From positions 1 to 64,000 of the forward strand of contig CAIQWJ010000073.1 of assembly GCA_903875575.1 (NCBI GenBank): a stretch of 64,000 bases of DNA, given 5' to 3'. Shown piece after piece: positions 19,071 through 26,677 of this stretch (its first letter is position 1; every line of letters begins with the position of its first letter). The translations under genes and the position numbers were made by a program. The DNA is from an uncultured Acidobacteriia bacterium (lineage in GTDB: Bacteria > Acidobacteriota > Terriglobia > Bryobacterales > Bryobacteraceae). Under the pieces are notes generated by a model. That model worked only from the letters and a program-made list of their open reading frames with translations. It made no database searches and was not told the origin of the DNA.

Positions 19071-20924
19071 CTACGCCGATAAAGAGGTGCCGGCAAACTG
19101 GAGGCGATAGAGTTCGGCGTAGAGACCGCCGAAGCGCAGCAATTCCTCATGCGTGCCGGTTTCCACAATCCGTCCCTCACGCATCACCAGAATGACGTCG
19201 GCTCGGCGCACAGTGGAGAGACGGTGCGCGATCACGATGGAAGTTTTGCCTTCCATCAGGCGATCCATCGCCTCAAAAACAAGCTTTTCGGAGGCGGAAT
19301 CCAGACCGGAACTGGGCTCATCCAGCACCAGCAGCGGCGTATTGCGAATCACCGCGCGGGCTATCGCAATCCGCTGGCGCTGCCCGCCGGAAAGGGTCAC
19401 GCCGCGTTCGCCCACCACGCTGTCATAACCCTGCGGCATCTTCACGATGAATTCGTGGGCATTGGCCATCTGCGCGGCGCGCACGATCTGATCGAAATGG
19501 GCTTCCGGCAAACCGTAGGCGATATTTTCGCGGATGGAGGCGCGGAAGAGTACGCTTTCCTGCGAGACCAGACTGATCTGATCGCGCAGGGATTTTTGCG
19601 TAAAGTCGCGAACGTCGTGACCGTCGATGCGGACGGTGCCGGACGTTGCGTCGTAAAAGCGCGGAATTAGACTGATCAAGGACGTCTTGCCCGCGCCGGT
19701 GGGCCCGACGATGGCCGTGACCTGACCGGGGTGAATTCGGCAGGAGACATCGGCAAGCGCCGGGCTGTCACCGTTGTAACTGAGCGTGACGTGATCGAAC
19801 TCGATTTCGCCGCGGAACGGAGGCGCGTCCTTCGCGTTGGGGGCATCCTTCACCGTCGCGTCGGTCTCCAGCACTTCGCGAATGCGTTCGTAACCGATCG
19901 CGGCTTTGGAATACTGATCCGACATCTTCGAAAGATCCTGCATCGGCTTGTACATCTTATTCAGGTAGCTGAGGAAGAGTACGAGCGAGCCGGGAGCCAG
20001 TTGATCGGCCATGACCAGGCGTGCGCCGTAGAGCAGCACAATGCCCTGCCCGCAGGCCACGATGACGTCGATCACGGGCGTGAGGCGCGACTTGATCTGG
20101 CGCGCGCGCAGGGCGAGATTGATGCTCTCCATGGCGTCGACTTCGAGTTTCTGCTCCTCGAACTCCTCGCGCGCGAAGGCTTTCACCACACGGATCGATG
20201 AGAAGGTTTCCTGAATGCGGGAGGCGATTTCGCCCTGCTTTTGCCGTACCTGGCGCGCAGAGATTTTGATGCGGCGGGTATAGCGTGCGGCGATGAAGAC
20301 CATCAACGGGGTCACCGAAAGCGCAACCAGGGTGAAGCGCCAACTGAAGCTGAACATCATGGCCAGCATGCCGATGATGAGGAGGACGTCGAGCAGGGCG
20401 TCGAGCAGGCCGGAGGTAATGAAGCTCTGGATGGAGTCGATGTCGCTGGTGATGCGGGTCATGAGGTCGCCGGTGCGCGCGTTGTCGTGGAAGGAGAGGG
20501 CGAGGCGCTGGATGCGGGAGTAGACGGCGGCGCGGAGGTCATGGGTGACCCACTGGCTGGCGGTGGTCATGTAGAACTTTTCGAAGTAAGAGCAGACGGC
20601 GCCGAGGATGGCGATGAGGAGGACGGCGAGGGCGGCGGAAAGGACGATGACTTGGCGGTCGGTGCCGAGATGGGTGAGGATGAGGCGGGAGAGCCAGTCC
20701 TGGGGGGCGCGGGAGCGGAAGACGCTGTCGAGGACGACCTTGAGGGGCATGGGGCCGAGGAGGTCAAAGGCGGTGCCGAGGATGGAAAAGAGGAAGGAGC
20801 CGACGAGGGAGCCAGCGTGGGGGCGAAGAATGCCGCGGATGGTGCCGAGGGTGGTGGGTTTGGCCTGGTTTTGGTGGGCGGTCAAGGTGGCGATCCGGGT
20901 AAGGCTGTCCTGATTCTGGCACAT
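19071..20924 (-). CDS. ABC transporter, fused permease and ATPase (MsbA-like exporter)
   Basis: This 617-residue half-transporter has six membrane helices (about 35-330) and a C-terminal ATPase. Walker A GPTGAGKT is at 407-414, followed by the signature LSGGQRQRIAIARA, Walker B LLVLDEPSSGLD and the switch IVIAHRLSTV. It should work as a homodimer exporting lipids, peptides or drugs. Conserved coupling features such as SFHDNARTGDLMTRITSDID are present. The substrate is not indicated by its neighbours. The stop lies 38 bases from the DUF1080 gene start, so the two may be one transcript. Confidence 0.93.
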   Translation of the reverse strand: MCQNQDSLTRIATLTAHQNQAKPTTLGTIRGILRPHAGSLVGSFLFSILGTAFDLLGPMPLKVVLDSVFRSRAPQDWLSRLILTHLGTDRQVIVLSAALAVLLIAILGAVCSYFEKFYMTTASQWVTHDLRAAVYSRIQRLALSFHDNARTGDLMTRITSDIDSIQSFITSGLLDALLDVLLIIGMLAMMFSFSWRFTLVALSVTPLMVFIAARYTRRIKISARQVRQKQGEIASRIQETFSSIRVVKAFAREEFEEQKLEVDAMESINLALRARQIKSRLTPVIDVIVACGQGIVLLYGARLVMADQLAPGSLVLFLSYLNKMYKPMQDLSKMSDQYSKAAIGYERIREVLETDATVKDAPNAKDAPPFRGEIEFDHVTLSYNGDSPALADVSCRIHPGQVTAIVGPTGAGKTSLISLIPRFYDATSGTVRIDGHDVRDFTQKSLRDQISLVSQESVLFRASIRENIAYGLPEAHFDQIVRAAQMANAHEFIVKMPQGYDSVVGERGVTLSGGQRQRIAIARAVIRNTPLLVLDEPSSGLDSASEKLVFEAMDRLMEGKTSIVIAHRLSTVRRADVILVMREGRIVETGTHEELLRFGGLYAELYRLQFAGTSLSA

Positions 20925-20938
20925 CGGAGGCGGTGGTT

Positions 20939-20944
20939 TATAAT
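20939..20944 (+). promoter_or_regulatory. Consensus -10 box of tRNA-Arg
   Basis: A perfect TATAAT lies 17 bases before the first base of the mature tRNA. No good TTGACA-like box is visible at the usual distance, and the region overlaps the start of the opposite ABC transporter gene. Confidence 0.65.
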
Positions 20945-20960
20945 AGGCAAGTGGTGTTTT

Positions 20961-21037
20961 GCGCCCGTAGCTCAGCTGGATAGAGCGTCTGGCTACGAAC
21001 CAGAAGGTCGCATGTTCGAATCATGCCGGGCGCACCA
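20961..21037 (+). tRNA. tRNA-Arg (anticodon ACG)
   Basis: The 77-base sequence folds into a complete cloverleaf. The acceptor arms GCGCCCG and CGGGCGC pair fully, the anticodon stem is TCTGG/CCAGA with loop CTACGAA, the T loop is TTCGAAT, and the CCA end is encoded. The anticodon ACG is read as ICG after deamination and serves the CGU, CGC and CGA codons. The 3' end borders an accessory patch, as tRNA genes often do. Confidence 0.97.
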
Positions 21038-21063
21038 TTTAACCCCATTCGAAATAGTACATT

Positions 21064-21100
21064 AGGCGTCTGACACGGAAACGTGGCTGACGCCTTTTTT
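21064..21100 (+). terminator. Intrinsic terminator after tRNA-Arg
   Basis: AGGCGTC and GACGCCT form a seven-pair outer stem, with an inner CACG/CGTG stem closed by GAAA, followed directly by six T. It ends the tRNA transcript. Confidence 0.88.
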
Positions 21101-21165
21101 GCGGGCGTACCTACCCTCTAGACCTTGACGCGGCAAATCTCAGACATCAGCAGCCACGGAGGTTA

Positions 21166-21462
21166 GCACATTGGGCACACCACAGAAGAAGCCGCCCAGA
21201 AGCCCGAGTGGGAACGAAGACAAATGGAAAGAATAAGCCCGGAGCGTCGGACGGCGGCAGCAAGAAGGCTGCGGTGATCGCCCTAATCCGGCGGAAGAAT
21301 GGAGCCACACTGACGGAAGTCATGGCGGCGATCGGTTGGCAGTTTCTGTAGTGGCGCAGACCGCCACGAACCAGTGAATGTAAGTGCATGGAACAGATGG
21401 CGTCCTACGGGTACTGCCGGGCAGCATAGCGTAAATCGAGAGATGCGAGGTACCGGATTGAG
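21166..21462 (+). pseudogene. DUF3489 gene relic
   Basis: No start or open frame remains, but translation of one plus frame gives SKKAAVIALIRRKNGATLTEV followed by MAAIGWQFL and a TAG, which is the N-terminal helix-turn-helix part of DUF3489 (typical form SKQAAVIALLRRPEGATIAE). About 80 bases later another frame gives RDARYRIEP, which matches the C-terminal strand of the same domain. The middle is lost or shifted. DUF3489 genes are common in mobile regions of alphaproteobacteria and acidobacteria. The relic sits just downstream of a tRNA gene, which fits an old integration. Confidence 0.65.
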
Positions 21463-21480
21463 CCTGTAACGATTATCCCG

Positions 21481-21846
21481 TCACAGGGGGCTATCGATTT
21501 TGTTCAACGGCGGCTTCGATCCAGTTTCAAGGATCGATTGATTTATCCATCCACGTTCGACTGACGCGACATCTCTGGCGTCCCTGACACAGTAATGAAA
21601 CCAGTATGCCGTACCCAAAGAACAGCGTAGTCGTTTTTCAGGCGTATCAAGATGCACGCCCATCCGGTCTCGAATGCTCACCGTCGCCAGTCCAACATAC
21701 AAGACGTCTCCGCTGAAAGTTGTCAACGCATAGCACCCGGGTTCCGCCGGAATCCTGGCGTGATGTGACCAAGCGAAGAGCTCGCGCTTTGCCAAACGGG
21801 GCAATAGGCGATCCACATTGATGCTTTCGCCGTGACGCATCGTCAA
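21481..21846 (-). CDS. GIY-YIG family nuclease
   Basis: This 121-residue protein has the small GIY-YIG fold: PGCYAL (37-41) replaces GIY, VLYVG (48-52) replaces YIG, then SIRDRMGVH with arginines at 59 and 61, a glutamate at 97 (SVERGW) and an asparagine at 115 (PLNKI). These are the positions of the catalytic Tyr, Arg, Glu and Asn in the family, so it should be an active single-domain nuclease. It begins at TTG, or at an ATG two codons later, overlapping the DGQHR gene stop by four bases, and is therefore very likely co-translated with it. No DNA-binding domain is present; the partner may give specificity. Confidence 0.75.
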   Translation of the reverse strand: MTMRHGESINVDRLLPRLAKRELFAWSHHARIPAEPGCYALTTFSGDVLYVGLATVSIRDRMGVHLDTPEKRLRCSLGTAYWFHYCVRDARDVASVERGWINQSILETGSKPPLNKIDSPL

Positions 21847-22979
21847 AGAGCAATCTCACCCGCACCATCCTGGACGTTTATTGCTAGGCTCATTGCATTT
21901 GCCAATTTGCGGACACCGGCAGTATTGAGGCCGGACGCGACTCCTCCACGCTGCCACCATTCAGGGGAAGACATGCCGATGTTCTCACCGCTTAGATTGC
22001 CGAACCCGCGAGAAAGAACCTCCTTGATCGTGTCCGTCTTGAAATCGCGACGGTTAGCCAAGTAAAGAAAGACCGTGGCAGAACAGATATGAAAAAGATC
22101 GACGCCGTTCGTCTTAAAAATGACGGATGATTTCGGAGAGGCAGGGTCAACAAGGAGCTCTACGATGGCCTTCCAGTAGTTAGACAACATCTTGGACCGG
22201 TTAACGTCGAAACTGGCGTCAGCTAGCGGATTATTAGCCGAGAAGATATACTTCTTGATCGACTTTATGAAGCTCTTTTGGTTAATAGTGGCATCAGGAC
22301 CATCGTCATTAGCCATCCTAATCTTGTTGAGCCATGGTGAACCGGGATCAGTGTTGAGGTAGTTTGCCACGAGGAGTGCCCTCGCATCTTCCCCTTTCTC
22401 CACTTGCCGTCGAATCCAACGCGGAATTGTCGGCATGTGCTCCAGCTGTAACATCCCGGTGAGCCTGGCAATGATCTGCTGCTCCACGGCCTGATCGACT
22501 GAACGTTGGGTCGTGTTCACAATCAGGAAGTGACACATTTGGCTGATATCATTGAGGCAGACCGCAATGTTGACTGGGATCTCAAAATCCAGCAAGTCAG
22601 GGTTCTTGTCCGCTGCTGCAACCAATCCGGCGACACGATGTTGGCCGTCAACGACATTAAACGGCCCTACTTCCTTTACATCGAAACTAATCGAATTGGT
22701 CGAGGCATTAACATCTAGGTCCTTGTTCGTTGCAAGGAACAGCGAAGTAGGCAGGAACGCATCAGCTTCGGTGTGACCATCGAGCAGATAATCGGCGAGC
22801 TTTTTAGCCCTACCCTGATTCAGCAGTCTCTGGAAGCCCGGGCCAGCCCCCTCGGGATCCAGCTTATTGATTTGGTAGAAGCCGGGTCGTTTGAGATCGC
22901 GCACGGTTAGCGACGTTGCGTAAAGTTTCAACTTACCCTGACGAACCAAGGCTGCCGGACGAGTGAGCAATGATGACAT
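21843..22979 (-). CDS. DGQHR domain protein (DndB-like)
   Basis: This 378-residue protein carries the DGQHR signature in FNVVDGQHRVAGL (110-115) and the second conserved motif LIVNTTQRSVD (about 155-161), both typical of the ParB/Srx-like DGQHR family. DndB, the best known member, regulates DNA phosphorothioation, and other members occur in defence islands. No dndC, dndD, dndE or ptl genes lie nearby. The ATG of MSSLLTRP is preferred because it directly precedes the conserved N terminus, although the frame is open 49 codons further. It overlaps a GIY-YIG nuclease gene, and the two genes together look like a unit. Codon usage is less G/C-biased than in the surrounding housekeeping genes, which suggests transfer. 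Confidence 0.78.
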   Translation of the reverse strand: MSSLLTRPAALVRQGKLKLYATSLTVRDLKRPGFYQINKLDPEGAGPGFQRLLNQGRAKKLADYLLDGHTEADAFLPTSLFLATNKDLDVNASTNSISFDVKEVGPFNVVDGQHRVAGLVAAADKNPDLLDFEIPVNIAVCLNDISQMCHFLIVNTTQRSVDQAVEQQIIARLTGMLQLEHMPTIPRWIRRQVEKGEDARALLVANYLNTDPGSPWLNKIRMANDDGPDATINQKSFIKSIKKYIFSANNPLADASFDVNRSKMLSNYWKAIVELLVDPASPKSSVIFKTNGVDLFHICSATVFLYLANRRDFKTDTIKEVLSRGFGNLSGENIGMSSPEWWQRGGVASGLNTAGVRKLANAMSLAINVQDGAGEIAL

Positions 22980-23316
22980 TAGGACTCTAGGATACAAGAT
23001 TTGCCGATAGTCATGGTAGAAGACCGCCGAGCATTCCCGCTGGCTTTCTGGAAAACGTATGGACGACCGGGCGACACGCCGTAATTCCAAGCTTCGAGAA
23101 GGCAGTTTTTGGGCCTCTCCGGGCATATCCTACTAAGGTTGTAGTGGCCACCAGCCTTCACGGGGCGCGGCTGAAGTCTCGGCCTGTCAGTCGCGCACCA
23201 CACATCCGGCACGAGGCCTGGAGCCAATCCAGCCGTTCGGTATGTGGTACGATTTCTCACAATGTCGGCGTACAACGCACGAATCTGCTTCCAATGGGGA
23301 GCGAAAGGACCAATCG
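22980..23316. other. Divergent intergenic region between DGQHR and HigA-like genes
   Basis: This 337-base stretch separates two divergent genes and should hold both promoters. I looked for a HigB-type toxin gene on either strand before the HigA-like gene and see none. An AAAGGA ribosome site lies about ten bases before the HigA start. No strong palindrome stands out. Confidence 0.5.
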
Positions 23317-23631
23317 ATGCCGAAATCACCGACTACCACTAAACGCGAAACGAAACTGCCGCCGATCCACCCCGGCAGGATTCTGCATGAAGACATGGGG
23401 GACGAGGAGATCAGTATCAACGGACTGGCGCAGGCCATTCGCGTCCCGGCGAACCGTATCAGCCTGATCGTGAACGGGAAGCGCGGCATCACCGCGGATA
23501 CGGCCGCGCGCCTGGGCCGCTACTTCGGGACGTCGGCGCAATACTGGCTGAACATTCAGAATCGCTTCGATCTCGATTCGCTCGACCAGGCGCGGATCGA
23601 ACGCGATGTTTTACCAAGGCAGGCCGCGTAA
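23317..23631 (+). CDS. HigA-like XRE antitoxin, no toxin seen
   Basis: This 104-residue protein has the HigA pattern: PPIHPGRILHEDMGDEEISINGLAQAIRVPANRISLIVNGKRGITADTAARLGRYFGTSAQYWLNIQ can be read across residues 16-82, and it holds a helix-turn-helix. Antitoxins of this group bind HigB and repress their own operon. The ATG has an AAAGGA site upstream. HigB genes normally lie just upstream of higA, and here there is none, so it is an orphan, perhaps kept as a regulator or as an anti-addiction gene. Confidence 0.85.
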   Translation: MPKSPTTTKRETKLPPIHPGRILHEDMGDEEISINGLAQAIRVPANRISLIVNGKRGITADTAARLGRYFGTSAQYWLNIQNRFDLDSLDQARIERDVLPRQAA

Positions 23632-23728
23632 AAGGATTGCGGGTGTCGGCATCTTCCGCGCTCAACACGCTCCGTGGAATCATATGCAGCAAAGATCCGT
23701 ACGATTCAACCACAATAGAAGCACGGCC

Positions 23729-24106
23729 ATGCCACATCTACGCGAGTTCGGAGAAATGTTGAACAAGCTATCGGCGGGCGAGAAGGCGCAGGTCCTCAAG
23801 TGGATCGTTGAGGATCTGCGTGATGCCTTCCCTGGAATCGATTCCCGCGACGATGTTTGTGGTGGCGAAGCCTGCATCGTACGGACTCGTATTCCAGTCT
23901 GGTTGCTGGAACAGGCGCGTCGCCTGGGAACCACTGAGCAAGCATTGCTGGCGGCGTATCCGTCGCTGCGGGCCGAAGACCTTGTCAATGCATGGAACTA
24001 CGCGCGCTCCCACGAGGCAGAGATTGGGGCGCAGATTCGCGCGGCGCTTCTGGACGAGTCGTCGCTTGCGACTGACTGGAATCGAAGGGACGAGGACGCA
24101 GCATGA
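23729..24106 (+). CDS. DUF433 domain protein, antitoxin-like
   Basis: This 125-residue protein has a helical N terminus (MPHLREFGEMLNKLSAGEK) and a C-terminal DUF433 domain: GIDSRDDVCGGEACIVRTR, then IPVWLLEQARRLGTTEQALLAAYPSL and RAEDLVNAWNYARSH. DUF433 proteins are usually the antitoxin of a PIN-like DUF5615 toxin. Directly downstream an ATGA overlap opens only a 23-codon frame with no DUF5615 match, so the toxin is missing. The start chosen sits behind the first helical segment. Confidence 0.75.
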   Translation: MPHLREFGEMLNKLSAGEKAQVLKWIVEDLRDAFPGIDSRDDVCGGEACIVRTRIPVWLLEQARRLGTTEQALLAAYPSLRAEDLVNAWNYARSHEAEIGAQIRAALLDESSLATDWNRRDEDAA

Positions 24107-24261
24107 GCCCACTTGCAGCAGGGTTCGTAGCCCCCGTCCGAGCTATGTGCGCGGCACTTCATGTCGGGCGGTGAAGTGGCCGTCGAGCTGCGCTCGACCC
24201 CACAGGCTGAAGCCTATGCCACTCCGGACCTGCGATGAATCGCAGAAACGTGAGTGATTCT

Positions 24262-24618
24262 TTACGGGACCTTGCGCCACCGTCCCCACGCCACAAACGC
24301 GCAGAGTATTCCCGTGACAAACGGAAGCACTGCCATGGAGAGTTGCGGGCCTTTCGCCGTTATGGCCACCGCGCCGATCATAATGATCAGCAGGCCGGTT
24401 GCCGCCAGCGGCGTCAGACCCTTCTGAATCTTCAACAGCCGAGGCAGGACCAGACCCAACGCACCGAGAATCTCGCATGCCGCGATAAAGTGAAGGAACC
24501 CCAGCGACAGGCTCATCATCTTCTGCGCCTGGTCCGCGGACAGGGTGAATTTAATGCCGCCGGCAAAAAGAAACAACACCGCCAGCAACCCCTGCACGAT
24601 CCACAAAGCGCGATTCAT
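24262..24618 (-). CDS. DoxX-like small membrane protein
   Basis: This 118-residue protein has four membrane helices and the DoxX-like pattern: MNRALWIVQGLLAVLFLFAGGIKF, then LGFLHFIAACEILGALGLVLPRLL and LTPLAATGLLIIMIGAVAIT. DoxX-type proteins are inner-membrane proteins of uncertain role, sometimes linked to oxidative stress or quinone-dependent steps. The ATG giving MNRALW is preferred over one 11 codons upstream because the first helix starts there. Confidence 0.8.
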   Translation of the reverse strand: MNRALWIVQGLLAVLFLFAGGIKFTLSADQAQKMMSLSLGFLHFIAACEILGALGLVLPRLLKIQKGLTPLAATGLLIIMIGAVAITAKGPQLSMAVLPFVTGILCAFVAWGRWRKVP

Positions 24619-24686
24619 AGAAGACCATCGTACCCCGGTTAGCCCAATCATGCCGCGGCGAATTCATCCGCCGGATCGAACCAGGC

Positions 24687-25286
24687 TTAACGACGGCGCA
24701 CTGCCAACAGACACACACCGCCGAGAAGCGCGAGACCGATGGTACCTGGTTCGGGTGTCGCAGCCGCCGCCGACGTCCATCGACCTGGCGTGTGGTCGAT
24801 GAAGCCGACGTATTGAGGGGAGAACCCGAATACTACCTTCGACGTAGAATCGTCGTCGAAGATGGACAGACTGTTTCCCGTACTGATGGTGAGTTTCGGC
24901 AAGGGTCCGGTATAGCCAGGATCCTGATCCCTGCCCTGTATGACCCATGTTCCAATCGCGCCGAAGCTGTCGGTCGCAATAAAAATGAACGAACCGTTGG
25001 TGCCACTGGGATCGCTCACCAGGGGAGAAACGGAATCCTGTCCGTTGAACATTGTCCAGGCCAGCGGAGTAATGGCAACACCGCTCTGTCCGGAATTACC
25101 CCAGACATAAGTGGTTGACGCCGCAAGCGGCGAGGCGAATGTCAGCGAGACAGTGTCGTCTGTCAGGGCGGAACAGTCGCCCACCTGGCAACCGTTGAAT
25201 GGATTGCCGGTGTAGTTATAGGTGACGGCCCCCGCGAATGCGGAGATCTGGATGGTGAGCGCAAAGAGCAGAGCTCTTCCGAACAT
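24687..25286 (-). CDS. PEP-CTERM sorted secreted protein
   Basis: This 199-residue protein has a signal peptide (MFGRALLFALTIQISAFAGA), a beta-rich body, and the C-terminal sorting signal TPEPGTIGLALLGGVCLLAVRRR seen at residues 177-199, which is PEP, a hydrophobic helix and arginines. Exosortase systems recognise this signal and cut it at the membrane. Two Cys near residues 33-39 may form a disulphide. The function of the body is unknown. No exosortase gene lies in this window. Confidence 0.85.
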   Translation of the reverse strand: MFGRALLFALTIQISAFAGAVTYNYTGNPFNGCQVGDCSALTDDTVSLTFASPLAASTTYVWGNSGQSGVAITPLAWTMFNGQDSVSPLVSDPSGTNGSFIFIATDSFGAIGTWVIQGRDQDPGYTGPLPKLTISTGNSLSIFDDDSTSKVVFGFSPQYVGFIDHTPGRWTSAAAATPEPGTIGLALLGGVCLLAVRRR

Positions 25287-25405
25287 GGGACTTCCTCCTT
25301 GTCAGGCCGTTTTTAACGTCGCGGTCGTGACACTAACTAAGTGGAGCGTTCGAGGGGGGATATTACCGGGCCAGAGAGATCGCCGTCGAAAATATGGAAC
25401 TTCGT

Positions 25406-25768
25406 TTATGCAGAAAATTCGTCCGCAGGATCGAACTTGGGAAACACGATATTCAGGATGGTCATCTTCCCGATCGCGCGATGCCGAACGCCCGGGAGAA
25501 TCATGATGCACATGCCAGCACGTACGGGGATGATCTCGTCATCAAGCTGCATGCGCGCATCGGGGCCGCATTCCAGAAAGTAGTAAGTCTCGGTGAGGCG
25601 CTTGTGATAGTGGAGTTCGGCGTCCTCTGAGATGTGTGTGAGATGGATAGTGCCGGGATACTCGGGAACATCGTCAAACGCTCTGCGGGCGGTGCCGCAG
25701 GGGCAAGGAACACCCGGTAACTGCTGAAAATCGACCAGACGATATGCGGGTGTACCCATGGGCTCCAT
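25406..25768 (-). CDS. Cupin domain protein
   Basis: This 120-residue protein is a single small beta-barrel of the cupin type: LHYHKRLTETYYFLECG holds the metal-ligand pattern HxH(x)nE, and PVRAGMCIMILPGVRHRAIG holds the second motif with its histidine. A cysteine pair in VPCPCGTARR precedes the barrel. The chosen ATG begins MEPMGTPAYRLVDFQQLP; the frame is open 25 codons further upstream but those residues look unstructured. Its substrate is unknown. It lies 75 bases after the preceding gene on the same strand. Confidence 0.78.
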   Translation of the reverse strand: MEPMGTPAYRLVDFQQLPGVPCPCGTARRAFDDVPEYPGTIHLTHISEDAELHYHKRLTETYYFLECGPDARMQLDDEIIPVRAGMCIMILPGVRHRAIGKMTILNIVFPKFDPADEFSA

Positions 25769-25843
25769 GGTATCGCAGGCCGGAACGGAAGAGTCGTCGC
25801 GAGACGCGGGCCGAAGCCTTGGTCTCGCGACGGCGCGGGACAT

Positions 25844-26608
25844 CTACGTGTGCGAAGCGGTCACCACCATATGCGCAGTGGAATAGACGCCACGCAAAGG
25901 CAGGAAAGTGAACGTGGAGTAAGAATTGCCACCGATCAGTTTACCCAGAACGCTGTTCTTATCGGTAAAGAACGTGACGCTGGAACTGCCGAACGCGATA
26001 TCCGGAAACACGGAAGCCTGTTTGACATTGCCGTCTTTGCCGGCGTACCACCAATTGGCTCTGAACCCACCGGGGTAGGGCCCTGTGGGGTCGGTTTCAG
26101 TGCCCGCGATGAAGTAGTTCGACAGGCCGAACGCGTCGGCTGCTACATATAGATAGCCCGCCTTCCCGGTGGAATCGTAAGTGAATTGGTAAGTCAAATC
26201 CGGGTCGAGCAGCGCCGGCACACCAACCTTGTTGAATTGTTCGACGAGTTCCGGATTGTTCGAAACGTAGACCAGCGTGTAGTTGTTGATATCGCCGGTG
26301 CCATCCGGCGGGACGATCTCCACGCCGATCTGCGAGATGGTTGTGGGTACCGCGTGTCCGCCGTTTACCGAGACGCCCGCGCAGCTTGTCGCACGGATCA
26401 CGATGCCGCCGGTGGCGCCGACAGGCAGAGTACTGAAAACCGAGGGCACCAGAGCGGATGCCTTCGCGAAATTGATAGGACCCACGCCCGCGAACTCCGT
26501 GCATTGGGAGAAATCGACGGTGAACGACGGCGCGCCGGGATCGGCCCACACGAGGGACGCGCAGAATGATGCGCTCAAGAGTGCAGTAACAGCAAAACGT
26601 TTGGTCAA
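25844..26608 (-). CDS. Secreted protein of unknown function
   Basis: This 254-residue protein has a signal peptide (MTKRFAVTALLSASFCASLVWADP) and a beta-rich body with TYQFTYDSTGKAGYLYVAAD and a conserved-looking NWWYAGKDGNVKQASVFPDI. It lacks a PEP-CTERM tail and any enzyme motif I know. I recognise no family. It is in the same direction as the cupin gene after it. Confidence 0.65.
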   Translation of the reverse strand: MTKRFAVTALLSASFCASLVWADPGAPSFTVDFSQCTEFAGVGPINFAKASALVPSVFSTLPVGATGGIVIRATSCAGVSVNGGHAVPTTISQIGVEIVPPDGTGDINNYTLVYVSNNPELVEQFNKVGVPALLDPDLTYQFTYDSTGKAGYLYVAADAFGLSNYFIAGTETDPTGPYPGGFRANWWYAGKDGNVKQASVFPDIAFGSSSVTFFTDKNSVLGKLIGGNSYSTFTFLPLRGVYSTAHMVVTASHT

Positions 26609-26677
26609 ATGTTGCCTCCACGCGTGTAGAGGCGACAGAACGTTGCAACATTACCACCGAGTTCTTTGATGCAGGCT

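Noticed and set aside
24103-24174. A 23-codon frame overlapping the DUF433 stop, as possible toxin
   Set aside because: It is too short and shows no DUF5615 or PIN residues.
21038-24261. A complete integrative element after tRNA-Arg
   Set aside because: No integrase gene and no visible copy of the tRNA 3' end were found in the following 3 kb; only relics and accessory genes are present.
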